A stretch of DNA of 64,000 nt. Source: Syntrophorhabdaceae bacterium. GTDB lineage: Bacteria; Desulfobacterota; Syntrophorhabdia; Syntrophorhabdales; Syntrophorhabdaceae. The notes beneath the pieces were generated by a model. It was not told where the DNA came from. It searched no databases and was given only the letters and a program-made list of their open reading frames with translations. Positions 1 through 8,874 of this stretch are shown in pieces. Location: positions 1 through 64,000 of the forward strand of contig DATKMQ010000174.1 of assembly GCA_035541755.1 (NCBI GenBank). Direction: 5' to 3'. Positions within the stretch are counted from its first letter, which is position 1, and the number at the start of each line of letters is the position of its first letter. The position numbers and the translations under genes are program-made.

Positions 1-4
1 AAGC

Positions 5-3000
5 ATGACTTTGGATAAGGCAGGCGTCGAAGAGTTCCGCAACACTCACTTTATCTTTAATATTGTTTACGCACATCTGCGCCCGGAAGATATACGGGCG
101 GTACACAAAGAGAATGTCTCCATCATATGGACACGATTCCCCATAGACCGCGCCCACCTCTATCTCTACCTCAATGCGTACAGCTATACGGGGAAGAAAG
201 AAGGGCTCAACATTCTGCTTCTCAGCGAACCGGTCATCGTACTCCCTGGTCAGTATGATCCCCACCTCTGGGCCCATTTTGATCACGTGATCACCCTGTA
301 CAATTCCCTGATAGAGAGCTATCCGGAATTCAGCAAATTTTTCTATCCGCGGTTGGAACGCCACACCCTGGGTCTTGACCCGGACACAGCTGTTACAGAA
401 GATCAAGGGGACCGCAACCGTCTCTATCCGACAGAAGGAAGAATAAACGGCATATGCATGATTAACGGCAATAAACAGTCGATCGTCCCGGGGGAACTCT
501 ACTCGAAGAGAATCGAAGCGGCACTCTGGTTTTCGCGCAACTCCAACCTTCCCTTTGATGTGTACGGCACCCCTGGCTTTTTCCTCTCCAACTACAAAGG
601 CTCCGTTGCAGTCGGAAGCCGTCTTGCAACGGTCTCTCGGTACAAATACTACCTTTGTTTTGAAAACACTGACCATCCGGAGCTGGCCATAGGCTATGTG
701 GAAAAAATCCTTGACTGTCTCGAAGCACGAACTGTGCCCATTTATCTGGGCGCGCCCGACATAGAGAGATACATCCCCCAGGGCTGTTTTATCGATTTCA
801 GAAAATTCAAAGATCTGAGAGAGCTTGACACATTTCTTACTACCATGACGGACCGCGAATATGAGGAATATATCCGTCAGATCGATCTTTTTGTGACCAC
901 GGGCGGATTAAGGCGATATTCCTGGGACACACTTTATGACCGTCTTGTCAGACTCTTCCTCAAGAGAACAAAAGGAACCGACGAAGACACTTCATGGGAG
1001 GAGTCACGCGATTGGGCCCGGGGCACATCGCACCTGTATGACAACAGTCCCCTGTCCGAGGTGCCATCGGAGCCTTTATGGACGTTCTCGGAATTGGCTT
1101 ACGGCCGATCACCGCTTGTGCGCTATGACGAACAAAAGCCCACATTCGGCGGCGCTCTCTCGCAAGATGAGCGGATTGAGGCAATTACAGAATTGCAGCG
1201 GGAGGGCCGATACGAGGAGGCCATAGACGCGTTCGGGTACGTGGGTGGAGGCGGAAATCAAGAACTGCATTACCTGTTTGCTCAGCTTCTTATGCTGGCC
1301 GGGCACTACGACGCCGCACAAATCCATCTGCATTCGGTCCTTTCCGCGAACAAAGGCCATACAAAGGCCTATAACGACCTGGGTGCGATCAGTCTCATGA
1401 AAGGGGACTTTAAGGAGGCCGTCGAACTTTTTCACAAAGCAATCTCCTGCGACAACAAGAATTATGACGCTCTGGACAATCTCATGAATACCTTGACAAG
1501 ACTCAATCTCAACGAGTACGCGGCCAATTTCATGACAGACGCGATCAAGGGATCGCCTTTCGATGACGAGTTGAGGACCATTGCCAAACGTTATGGGATT
1601 TCCACACATGGGACGGCCGGCAAGGCCGATTCCACCGGCTCCCGGAGTATTCAAGGGACGGCGGATAGGACCTTGCGAGCAGAGCCTAAGCTTAACGACG
1701 ACGTTATGATCATTGCCGCCCTTGAGCGGGATGGAGAGTATAAGAAGGCCATAGAGACTTTGAAACCGATCCTCGCGGGCGACCAAGATAACGCAGATCT
1801 CCATTACCTCCACGCGCGGCTTTTGAACGCTATGGGCCACCAGGAAGCATGGGTAGAGGAGCTTTTGAAGACTGTCGCTTTGAACCCAAATCACTCCAGC
1901 GCTTATAATGATCTGGGCTGCTATCATTTCGGTCGTGGCGATCATGAGCAGGCCTATGGGAATTTGAGAACCGCCGTCTTTATGGATCCGCACAATTACG
2001 GAGCGCTCAATAACCTCATTCAGTTTCTCCTCTACTTAAGATCGCAGGGAGTAGCGATTGATCCCGTGGGCGTGGTAAAGAGTTTGTTCCCCAAGGGCAT
2101 AACCGATATCGGTTTGCAGACGTTGCCCCCGGATGCCAAGCGGGCACTGGTCATCCATTGTGAGGAGGCCATACCCTGGTTTCTTTCGGGTATGCTCGAT
2201 CACTTCCCTTATCTTAAAGGCCACAGCATGTGGTGGGAATCAGTCGAAATGGTGCGACTCCTCAACAAGGGCGGATACATTGTGGATTACGTGGGAGCGT
2301 CAAGCCAGGACACCCTCAACGGTAATACGGGCTGGAGCCGGTACCAACTGGTCATAGATGGCGGGACAAACAATCTGGCCAAGTTCGTCCCGGTCAATGG
2401 GCAGAAGAGAATCTTCTATTCTACCGGCAAGCACTGGCTGCCTGCCAGTCTCGCGGAAATCCGTCGCGCATCCATGTTTTTCAAACGCCACAACATGCAC
2501 ATGCCCGTAGAGAGGCGCCAGCAGAACAATTTTTCCGATGAATACGCCGACTACCTCACCTACTTCGGCAACCCTTCGCAGCTCGAAGGATACAGCCCCG
2601 TTTGCAAAAAAGTGCCTCTCGATATCAGCAGCGTGCATATACCGGCTCCTCGTGAGAGAGACATAAAGACTGCCAGAAACAATTTCATCTGGCTCGGAGG
2701 TCACGGGGTAGTCCACAAGGGACTTGACCTCGCTGTGGAGGCCTTCGGTCTCATGCCTGAGATGCAACTTCACGTCTGCGCGAATCTGGACATAGAGACG
2801 CGTTTCTTAAGCTGGCTCACTGCCTTTATGAAAACCCACCCCAATATCCTTTATCACGGGGCACAGGACGTGGGTTCTATGCCATTTGAAGAACTGGCGT
2901 GGGGCTCAATCGGGACCGTCTACGTGAGCGCAGCGGAGGGCGGACCAGGATCTGTGGCACAACTCCTCCAGTTCGGTATCATTCCTATAGTTACGAGGAC

Positions 3001-3220
3001 AAGCAATGTGAGGGCCGAGAACTTGGGCTACACCATCGAAGAGGTCGAGGACGCCGAGATTATACAGGGGATCGTACGATCCGTCAGGGACATAGGGACA
3101 ACATCCGATGAAGAACTGCGTAAGCGTTCGCAGGCCGTGCGAGAATTCGCCCTTCTTCATCATACCCGGGAATCTTATTCAAAGAGCTTTGAGAACTTGC
3201 TTCTCGAGATCAACGGATAA
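5..3220 (+). CDS. GT10-like / TPR / GT4-like fusion glycosyltransferase (5' end may lie outside window)
   Basis: A three-part protein of about 1071 residues. Residues ~1-325 resemble GT10 (alpha-1,3-fucosyltransferase) proteins: the segment YKYYLCFENTDHPE followed by EKILDCLEARTVPIYLG and a conserved CFIDF is the family's nucleotide-sugar binding core. Residues ~385-690 hold tetratricopeptide repeats in two blocks (AYNDLGAI..., AYNDLGCY...) joined by a Ser/Thr/Gly-rich linker. Residues ~700-1071 look like the C-terminal Rossmann half of a retaining GT4-type enzyme (FIWLGGHGVVHKGLDLAVEAF, then SAAEGGPGSVAQLL). The role as a glycosyltransferase for a surface or flagellar glycan is inferred from the domains and the adjacent sugar genes. 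The reading frame is open to the left edge and no ribosome site is visible, so the true start may be upstream. The next gene follows after 19 bases with a good Shine-Dalgarno, suggesting an operon. Confidence 0.8.
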   Translation: MTLDKAGVEEFRNTHFIFNIVYAHLRPEDIRAVHKENVSIIWTRFPIDRAHLYLYLNAYSYTGKKEGLNILLLSEPVIVLPGQYDPHLWAHFDHVITLYNSLIESYPEFSKFFYPRLERHTLGLDPDTAVTEDQGDRNRLYPTEGRINGICMINGNKQSIVPGELYSKRIEAALWFSRNSNLPFDVYGTPGFFLSNYKGSVAVGSRLATVSRYKYYLCFENTDHPELAIGYVEKILDCLEARTVPIYLGAPDIERYIPQGCFIDFRKFKDLRELDTFLTTMTDREYEEYIRQIDLFVTTGGLRRYSWDTLYDRLVRLFLKRTKGTDEDTSWEESRDWARGTSHLYDNSPLSEVPSEPLWTFSELAYGRSPLVRYDEQKPTFGGALSQDERIEAITELQREGRYEEAIDAFGYVGGGGNQELHYLFAQLLMLAGHYDAAQIHLHSVLSANKGHTKAYNDLGAISLMKGDFKEAVELFHKAISCDNKNYDALDNLMNTLTRLNLNEYAANFMTDAIKGSPFDDELRTIAKRYGISTHGTAGKADSTGSRSIQGTADRTLRAEPKLNDDVMIIAALERDGEYKKAIETLKPILAGDQDNADLHYLHARLLNAMGHQEAWVEELLKTVALNPNHSSAYNDLGCYHFGRGDHEQAYGNLRTAVFMDPHNYGALNNLIQFLLYLRSQGVAIDPVGVVKSLFPKGITDIGLQTLPPDAKRALVIHCEEAIPWFLSGMLDHFPYLKGHSMWWESVEMVRLLNKGGYIVDYVGASSQDTLNGNTGWSRYQLVIDGGTNNLAKFVPVNGQKRIFYSTGKHWLPASLAEIRRASMFFKRHNMHMPVERRQQNNFSDEYADYLTYFGNPSQLEGYSPVCKKVPLDISSVHIPAPRERDIKTARNNFIWLGGHGVVHKGLDLAVEAFGLMPEMQLHVCANLDIETRFLSWLTAFMKTHPNILYHGAQDVGSMPFEELAWGSIGTVYVSAAEGGPGSVAQLLQFGIIPIVTRTSNVRAENLGYTIEEVEDAEIIQGIVRSVRDIGTTSDEELRKRSQAVREFALLHHTRESYSKSFENLLLEING

Positions 3221-3239
3221 TCATACAAAGGAGATCACT

Positions 3240-4265
3240 ATGAATATAGGTATCATCGGTTACGGCTACTGGGGCCCCAACCTCGTCCGCAATTTCTCGC
3301 TTGAACAGGATTGCACGGTTTCCTGCATCGCGGACAGCCGTGCTGAAAGGTTGAAAATAGCAGAGAGGCTATACCCATCGATGAAAACCACCACGAGACC
3401 GGAAGATATCCTCATGGATAACGCTATCGAGGCCGTTATTATAGCCACCCCGGTACATACCCATTATCAGCTCGCCAGATCGGCCATGGAGAGAAAGAAA
3501 CATGTACTTGTCGAAAAACCCATGACCATGTCTCACGCCGAGGCCAAAGAGCTTGTGCAACTGGCCCAAGAACAGGGGATCACTTTGATGGTAGACCATA
3601 CTTTTCTTTACACCGGAGCCGTGAAAAAGATGAAAGAGATCATCGGACGCGGCGACCTTGGCAACATTCAATACTATGACTCCACGAGGATCAATCTCGG
3701 GCTCTTTCAGCACGATATCAACGTGCTTTGGGATCTCGCCCCGCACGATATCGCCATCCTGTTGCACCTGATCGACGAAAAGCCTACGAGCGTCCAGGCA
3801 ATAGGCGTCACGCACACGAATAACGGTATCGAGAACATAGCCTATCTCACCCTCTATTATCAGAGCGGTATGATAGCCCACTGCAGTTGTTCCTGGTCAT
3901 CGCCTGTAAAGGTACGCACGACCTACATCGGTGGCACGCAAAAGATGATCGTCTATGACGACATGGAGGGCACCGAAAAGGTGAAGGTCTACGATACGGG
4001 CTTTGAAATAAAGACAGACGAAGAGAAGCACAGAACCCTTGTAGATTACCGAACAGGCGACATTTATACGCCTAAGATCGATACCAAAGAAGCCCTGGCC
4101 GAGATGGCCCACGACTTCGTTATGGCCGTCAAGCATGAAAAGGAGCCTATTTCAAGCTGGAAAGTAGGTTATGACGTGGTCAACATCCTTGAATCAGCGC
4201 AGATATCTATCAAAAGCAACGGCAGCAAGATCACCCTGCTCAACGGTCTCGGAGGCAGGGCGTGA
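3240..4265 (+). CDS. Gfo/Idh/MocA family sugar-nucleotide oxidoreductase
   Basis: A 341-residue NAD(P)-dependent dehydrogenase. The N-terminus MNIGIIGYGYWGPNLVRNF carries the GxGxxG dinucleotide-binding loop, and VLVEKPMTMS contains the EKP motif that holds the catalytic lysine in this family. The start at 3240 is chosen because AAAGGAG lies just upstream and the Rossmann motif begins at residue 3; a longer frame overlapping the previous gene adds only unrelated residues. Followed with a 4-base overlap by an acetyltransferase and then an aminotransferase, it fits the WlbA/WbpB role: oxidising C3 of a UDP-N-acetyl sugar before transamination. The exact substrate is inference; no UDP-GlcNAc 6-dehydrogenase (WbpA) is in the window, so a non-uronic 3-amino sugar is equally possible. 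Confidence 0.85.
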   Translation: MNIGIIGYGYWGPNLVRNFSLEQDCTVSCIADSRAERLKIAERLYPSMKTTTRPEDILMDNAIEAVIIATPVHTHYQLARSAMERKKHVLVEKPMTMSHAEAKELVQLAQEQGITLMVDHTFLYTGAVKKMKEIIGRGDLGNIQYYDSTRINLGLFQHDINVLWDLAPHDIAILLHLIDEKPTSVQAIGVTHTNNGIENIAYLTLYYQSGMIAHCSCSWSSPVKVRTTYIGGTQKMIVYDDMEGTEKVKVYDTGFEIKTDEEKHRTLVDYRTGDIYTPKIDTKEALAEMAHDFVMAVKHEKEPISSWKVGYDVVNILESAQISIKSNGSKITLLNGLGGRA

Positions 4266-4774
4266 AGGTCATTACCGTTGAGACCGAAAGGCAGTCTATC
4301 ATCAATGTCTCAGTTGGCAACAATGTAAGGCTCTTTAATTTCGTCAACGCGTACCATTGCTCAATCGACGATAATTCGAAGATAGGCGCCTTCGTGGAGA
4401 TCCAGAAAAACGCCACGATCGGAAAGAACTGCAAGATATCAAGTCACAGCTTTATATGCGAAGGCGTCCGTATCGACGACAATGTCTTTGTGGGGCACAA
4501 TGTAACCTTTATCAACGACAAATATCCGAGCGCGGTCAATGACGACGGTACCATGCAGACCGACAACGATTGGGGCGTCATAGGAACTCACGTAAAAAAA
4601 GGCGCATCGATCGGGTCTTCGGCCACTATCATATGCGGGGTCGTTATCGGTGAAGATGCGATCGTCGGGGCGGGATCTGTGGTCACAAAGGATGTGGCTC
4701 CGAGAACTGTGGTAGCAGGCAATCCAGCGAGATTCATAAGAAGTGTAGACTTAAAACACGCAGCTCATATATAG
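4262..4774 (+). CDS. Hexapeptide-repeat N-acetyltransferase, WbpD/WlbB/FdtC-like
   Basis: A 170-residue left-handed beta-helix acyltransferase. The GTG start overlaps the preceding stop (GTGA), indicating translational coupling. The hexapeptide repeats run almost throughout (IGAFVEIQKNATIGKNCKIS..., GASIGSSATIICGVVIGEDAIVGAGSVVTKDV) and end with the family signature VAGNPARFI. HSFICEGVRIDDNVFVGHNV with the FINDKYP segment is typical of the WbpD/WlbB group, which acetylates the 3-amino group of a UDP-2-acetamido-3-amino sugar, and of dTDP-3-amino-sugar acetylases such as FdtC. The neighbouring oxidoreductase and aminotransferase support this. Specificity between UDP and dTDP donors cannot be read from sequence alone. 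Confidence 0.85.
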   Translation: MKVITVETERQSIINVSVGNNVRLFNFVNAYHCSIDDNSKIGAFVEIQKNATIGKNCKISSHSFICEGVRIDDNVFVGHNVTFINDKYPSAVNDDGTMQTDNDWGVIGTHVKKGASIGSSATIICGVVIGEDAIVGAGSVVTKDVAPRTVVAGNPARFIRSVDLKHAAHI

Positions 4775-4790
4775 CTCAGGAGGAACTCGA

Positions 4791-5897
4791 ATGGCCGACA
4801 AAATCTCCTTTCTCGATTTGAAACGACAGTACGAAACCATCAAGGACGAAGTGGCTTCAGCCCTTCTTGATGTCTGTTCACGGACAGCCTTCTCCGGAGG
4901 GCCCTTCGTAGAAGGCTTTGAAAAACAGTTTGCTGAGTACTGCGGGGCACGGTTCGGGATCGCTGTCAACAGCGGCACCTCCGCGCTTCACCTTGCCATG
5001 ATCGCACTCGGCATCGGTCCGGGCGACGAGGTTATCGTTCCGGCCGACACCTTTATTGCCACCGCATGGGCGCCATCGTATGTGGGTGCGACGCCGGTCT
5101 TTGTGGATTGCACTGCAGACACCTGGAACATCGATCCCGCAAGAATAGAGAAGGCTATCACACCCCGGACAAGGGCGATCATCGGTGTCCACCTCTACGG
5201 ACAACCCTTCGATATAGACGCAGTACAATCAATAGCCTCAGAGCGTAACCTCTTTCTCATCGAAGATGCAGCTCAGGCGCACGGCGCCCGGTACAAAACA
5301 AAACCCGTTGGAACCTTCGGAGAGGTGGCCGGGTTCAGCTGTTACCCGGGAAAGAATCTCGGCGGTTACGGCGAGGGCGGCATCATCACGACTAACAGCT
5401 CGGCCTACGCAGAGCATATCCAACGTCTCAGAAACCACGGCAGTTCTGTCCGTTACTATCATGATGAATTGGGCTTCAACATGCGCATGGATGGCTTCCA
5501 GGGCGCTGTCCTGAGCGTCAAGCTGAAATATCTCGACAGCTGGAATGCACGCAGGAAAGAGATAGCGAATAAGTACTTTTCAGGGATCACTAATCCGGCT
5601 GTGAAGATGCAGTCTCAGCCGGCATGGTCAGACTCCATCTACCATCTTTTTGTGATTACGGCTGAAGACCGGGAGGCCATGATCGGTCATCTGGAAAGAA
5701 ACGGCATCTTCCCCGGGCTCCACTATCCGGTACCATGTCACCTGCAAAAAGCGTATGCGCATCTTGACTACAAGAAAGGCGATTGCCCCAACGCGGAATA
5801 TCTTGCTGATCATTGTATCTCCCTTCCCATGTTCGCCGAACTCACAAATGGTGAGGTTGACCGAGTCATTGAGACCGTTAACGCATTCCGTCCATAG
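4791..5897 (+). CDS. DegT/DnrJ/EryC1/StrS sugar aminotransferase (WbpE/FdtB-like)
   Basis: A 368-residue PLP-dependent sugar aminotransferase of full family length, preceded by a clear AGGAGG site. The N-terminal segment FLDLKRQYE, the NSGTSALHLAM phosphate-binding stretch, the VDCTADTWNIDP strand, EDAAQAHGA with the PLP-contacting Asp, and SCYPGKNLGGYGEGG with the Schiff-base lysine are all in place. It most probably transaminates the 3-keto sugar made by the upstream oxidoreductase, and the acetylase encoded between them would finish a 3-acetamido sugar. FLDLKRQY is typical of WbpE, WlbC and FdtB-type enzymes; the precise nucleotide carrier is not determined. Confidence 0.88.
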   Translation: MADKISFLDLKRQYETIKDEVASALLDVCSRTAFSGGPFVEGFEKQFAEYCGARFGIAVNSGTSALHLAMIALGIGPGDEVIVPADTFIATAWAPSYVGATPVFVDCTADTWNIDPARIEKAITPRTRAIIGVHLYGQPFDIDAVQSIASERNLFLIEDAAQAHGARYKTKPVGTFGEVAGFSCYPGKNLGGYGEGGIITTNSSAYAEHIQRLRNHGSSVRYYHDELGFNMRMDGFQGAVLSVKLKYLDSWNARRKEIANKYFSGITNPAVKMQSQPAWSDSIYHLFVITAEDREAMIGHLERNGIFPGLHYPVPCHLQKAYAHLDYKKGDCPNAEYLADHCISLPMFAELTNGEVDRVIETVNAFRP

Positions 5898-5931
5898 AGC
5901 GACTCCATCGAGCCGCCTCTAACTATTCTTC

Positions 5932-6591
5932 ATGATGACCAAGGAAGATCTTCTGATTTTTCCCCGTAACGGCAATGGCCTTGAGGCCCTCCACTGCGTA
6001 GGCCCCAGACTCCACTTAATCGGTTTTATTGACGACGATGAAAAGAAGCAAGGAACCGACCCCTTGGGTCATAGGGTGCTCACCAGGGACGCCCTCGACG
6101 TATATCCCCGGGCCGGAGTTCTTGCAGTCCCGGGAAGTCCCGATTCATACAGGGCGCGCATGGATATTATCCATGGTCTTTGTCCAGATGATCGCCGATT
6201 TGTCTCGATAATTCACCCATCCGCGCAGGTTTCTCCGTTTGCTCAAGTCGGCTTTAACACTCTTATCATGGCCGGTGTAGCAATCACCGGCAACGCAGTC
6301 ATCGGCAATCACGTCATCATCCTTCCTAACACGGTGATACACCACGACTCAGAGATCTCCGACTGGTCAATCATAGGCTCCGGCGTCACCATCGCCGGCT
6401 CAGTCACCATCGGTGAAAACTGTTATATCGGGAGTGGAAGCCATATCATGCATGGTCTATCTATCGGCGACAGGACGCTCATCGGTCTCGGTTCCACCGT
6501 GATCCGAACAGTCGAGGCAGATCTTAAGGCCGCGGGAAACCCGGCGCGAATAATCGGTTCAACGAATAATGGTCAAGAGAGAGGATTATGA
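5932..6591 (+). CDS. PglD/NeuD-like sugar acyltransferase
   Basis: A 219-residue protein with the two-part PglD/NeuD architecture: an N-terminal small Rossmann-like sugar-binding domain (residues ~1-85, including the FIDDDEKKQGTDPLG turn) and a C-terminal left-handed beta-helix of hexapeptide repeats (~95-200, including NTLIMAGVAITGNAVIGNHVI and GENCYIGSGSHI), ending in AAGNPARIIG. In PglD this fold acetylates a UDP-4-amino sugar; in NeuD-like proteins it acts on sialic-acid-type substrates. No convincing Shine-Dalgarno precedes the tandem ATGATG start, so the start is moderately uncertain. The stop overlaps the next start (ATGA). It likely works with the second aminotransferase downstream. 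Confidence 0.82.
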   Translation: MMTKEDLLIFPRNGNGLEALHCVGPRLHLIGFIDDDEKKQGTDPLGHRVLTRDALDVYPRAGVLAVPGSPDSYRARMDIIHGLCPDDRRFVSIIHPSAQVSPFAQVGFNTLIMAGVAITGNAVIGNHVIILPNTVIHHDSEISDWSIIGSGVTIAGSVTIGENCYIGSGSHIMHGLSIGDRTLIGLGSTVIRTVEADLKAAGNPARIIGSTNNGQERGL

Positions 6592-7565
6592 ACGATATCG
6601 AAAACAGCGTAATATTTGTAACAGGCGGTGCCGGCTTCGTGGGTTCTCACTTGGTTGAGGAACTTCTGCCCTATAAGCCGGCGAAGATCATCATCGTAGA
6701 TAATCTCTTCCGCGGTTCCATAGACAATATGAACCGCTTTCTCAATGATCCCCGCGTTCAATTCATTGAGGGAGATATCCGTGATACGCGGCTCATGGAG
6801 CGTTGTATACCGGGGACCGACTATATATTTCACCTGGCTGCCTTACGGATCAACGCCTGTGCGGCTAACCCTGCAGAAGGCTTCGAAGTCATGGCCGATG
6901 CAAGCTTTAAAATCATCGAGGCCGCCCGTAAACACGGCGTCAAGAAGCTCGTCTATTCGTCGAGCGCATCCGTCTACGGCCTGGCCCAGCATTTCCCTAC
7001 GCCGGAGAGCGACAATCCCTATGACAATAGGACCTTTTATGGCGCGGCCAAGCTCTTCGGCGAGCAGATACTGAGAAGCTATGCCTTTATGTACGGACTG
7101 AAATACGTGGCGCTCCGCTATTTTAACGTGTATGGACCGCGAATGGATACTGACGGAAAATATACGGAAGTGATGATCAAGTGGCTTGACTGTATACGGG
7201 AAAACAGAAATCCACTCATTTTCGGAGACGGCTCAACAAGCATGGACTTCGTCTATGTAAAGGACGTGGCAAAGGCAAACGTTGCGGCCCTTGTCTCCCA
7301 GGTCTTCGACGAGACCTTCAATATCGGATACGGACGTGAGACGAGCCTCAAGCAACTCCTCGAAATCCTCTTGAAAGTGAACAACTCATCCCTTAGGCCT
7401 GAGTTCCGCGATGAAAGCACCGTTAATCCCGTGAGCAGGCGCATCGCCGATATTACAAAAGCACGAAGCACCCTCGGTTTTAGCCCTGAGACTGCCCTCG
7501 AACCCGGCCTGAAACTCCTCTCGGATTGGTACTTCGAAAGACGCAACGGAGCCAGAGCAGCATGA
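6588..7565 (+). CDS. Extended SDR NAD-dependent sugar-nucleotide epimerase/dehydratase
   Basis: A 325-residue extended short-chain dehydrogenase/reductase. The cofactor loop TGGAGFVGSH, the active-site serine region YSSSASVYG and the catalytic YGAAK (Tyr-x-x-x-Lys) are intact, followed by the family segment ALRYFNVYGPR and the DFVYVKDVA motif. Such enzymes interconvert or dehydrate UDP-hexoses (GalE, WbpP and related groups). Both ends overlap neighbours by four bases (ATGA), so it is in a tightly coupled operon between an acyltransferase and an aminotransferase and probably supplies the keto or epimerised sugar for the latter. Specificity is inferred only. Confidence 0.85.
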   Translation: MNDIENSVIFVTGGAGFVGSHLVEELLPYKPAKIIIVDNLFRGSIDNMNRFLNDPRVQFIEGDIRDTRLMERCIPGTDYIFHLAALRINACAANPAEGFEVMADASFKIIEAARKHGVKKLVYSSSASVYGLAQHFPTPESDNPYDNRTFYGAAKLFGEQILRSYAFMYGLKYVALRYFNVYGPRMDTDGKYTEVMIKWLDCIRENRNPLIFGDGSTSMDFVYVKDVAKANVAALVSQVFDETFNIGYGRETSLKQLLEILLKVNNSSLRPEFRDESTVNPVSRRIADITKARSTLGFSPETALEPGLKLLSDWYFERRNGARAA

Positions 7566-8764
7566 TCCCTGTAGCTAAACCATATTTGACTTCCGATGAT
7601 GCGCAAAGCGCCTACGATACGATCCTTACCGGCTGGGTGACGCAGGGGCCGAAGGTACAAGAGTTCGAGGAACATTTTGCTGCCTACGTGGGTTCTCGCT
7701 ACGCCGTCGCCGTTTCGAGCTGTACCACAGCTCTGCATCTAGCTATGCTCGTTGTCGGTGTCGGTCCTGGCGATGAGGTGATCTGTCCATCGTTGAGCTA
7801 CATAGCGACAAGCAATTCTATTCTTTACACCGGGGCGCGACCCGTATTTGCCGAAGTACTTCCTGTCACGTACAACATAGATGCAGGTTACGCAGAGTCT
7901 CTGATTACGTCTCGAACCAAAGCGATTCTCATTGTTCACCAGATGGGTATGCCCGCAGATATCGATGCTTTCAAACGACTCTGTGAAACGTACAAACTCC
8001 ATCTCGTCGAGGATGCAGCCTGCGCTGTCGGCTCCACTTACAAGGGAAGAAAGATCGGCTGTCATTCGGACCTCGTCTGTTTCTCTTTTCACCCGCGGAA
8101 GGTCATCACCACCGGAGACGGGGGTATGATTACAACGTCGCGCAGAGATTATGCGGAACGCTTGCGACGGCTGAGACAACACGGTATGTCAGTGAGCGAT
8201 CGCGAGCGCCACGCCGCCAATAAGGTGGTCTTTGAGCAGCATCTGGAAGTCGGCTACAACTACCGTATGACCGATATCCAGGCAGCCGTGGGGATAAAAC
8301 AGCTCGAGAAGCTCGATTGGATAATCACGCAAAGAAGGAGAATAGCCGACCGTTACAACGAGGCCTTTGCAGAGATTGATTGCCTTACGGTCCCGAAGGA
8401 AGAGCCCGGCTTATTGAGCAACTATCAGTCCTATTGTCTCTACGTAAAAGAGACCGCCCCTATTTCTCGGAATGATCTTATGGCCTCTCTACTGGAAAAA
8501 GGTATTTCCACAAGACGCGGCATTATGACCTCCCATCGGGAACGGGCATATAAGGATATTTGCGCCGGTCTGAGACTTCCCGCTTCAGAAGGCCTGTCCG
8601 ACCGGAGCATCATCCTGCCCCTCTATGTCGGTATGACAGATGCCGATATCGATCAGGTGGTTCACTCTATCGGGCAGATTATGAAAGGGCACTGTCTACC
8701 TACAGAGGCGACCCCAGCTCCTCGCCTAACCCATGAGGGCCACCAGGGTTCGATCCCGAATTGA
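7562..8764 (+). CDS. DegT/DnrJ/EryC1/StrS family aminotransferase (second copy)
   Basis: A 400-residue PLP enzyme, distinct from the one at 4791. The ATG at 7562 overlaps the previous stop and puts the family start PVAKPYLTSDDAQ near the N-terminus. SSCTTALHLAM, EDAACAVGS and SFHPRKVITTGDGGM (Schiff-base lysine) are conserved. QGPKVQEFEEHFA is typical of the PseC/PglE/ArnB branch that aminates 4-keto sugars, which fits a pairing with the PglD-like acyltransferase two genes upstream. The C-terminus carries about 20 extra residues beyond the final family helix. The operon break after this gene is 110 bases long. Confidence 0.87.
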   Translation: MIPVAKPYLTSDDAQSAYDTILTGWVTQGPKVQEFEEHFAAYVGSRYAVAVSSCTTALHLAMLVVGVGPGDEVICPSLSYIATSNSILYTGARPVFAEVLPVTYNIDAGYAESLITSRTKAILIVHQMGMPADIDAFKRLCETYKLHLVEDAACAVGSTYKGRKIGCHSDLVCFSFHPRKVITTGDGGMITTSRRDYAERLRRLRQHGMSVSDRERHAANKVVFEQHLEVGYNYRMTDIQAAVGIKQLEKLDWIITQRRRIADRYNEAFAEIDCLTVPKEEPGLLSNYQSYCLYVKETAPISRNDLMASLLEKGISTRRGIMTSHRERAYKDICAGLRLPASEGLSDRSIILPLYVGMTDADIDQVVHSIGQIMKGHCLPTEATPAPRLTHEGHQGSIPN

Positions 8765-8874
8765 GCATACCGCGTCAGCCGTAGACAAAAATATCATACA
8801 CAAAATGCATAAAAAATCATGAATGTGCCTGTTTGCCGTGAGTATCACACTACGAGCAGGTATTGAGAGGACCG

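Noticed and set aside
1109-1993. A 294-codon open frame on the minus strand inside the first glycosyltransferase gene
   Set aside because: It lies wholly opposite a well-supported TPR-containing gene and shows no recognisable domain or ribosome site.
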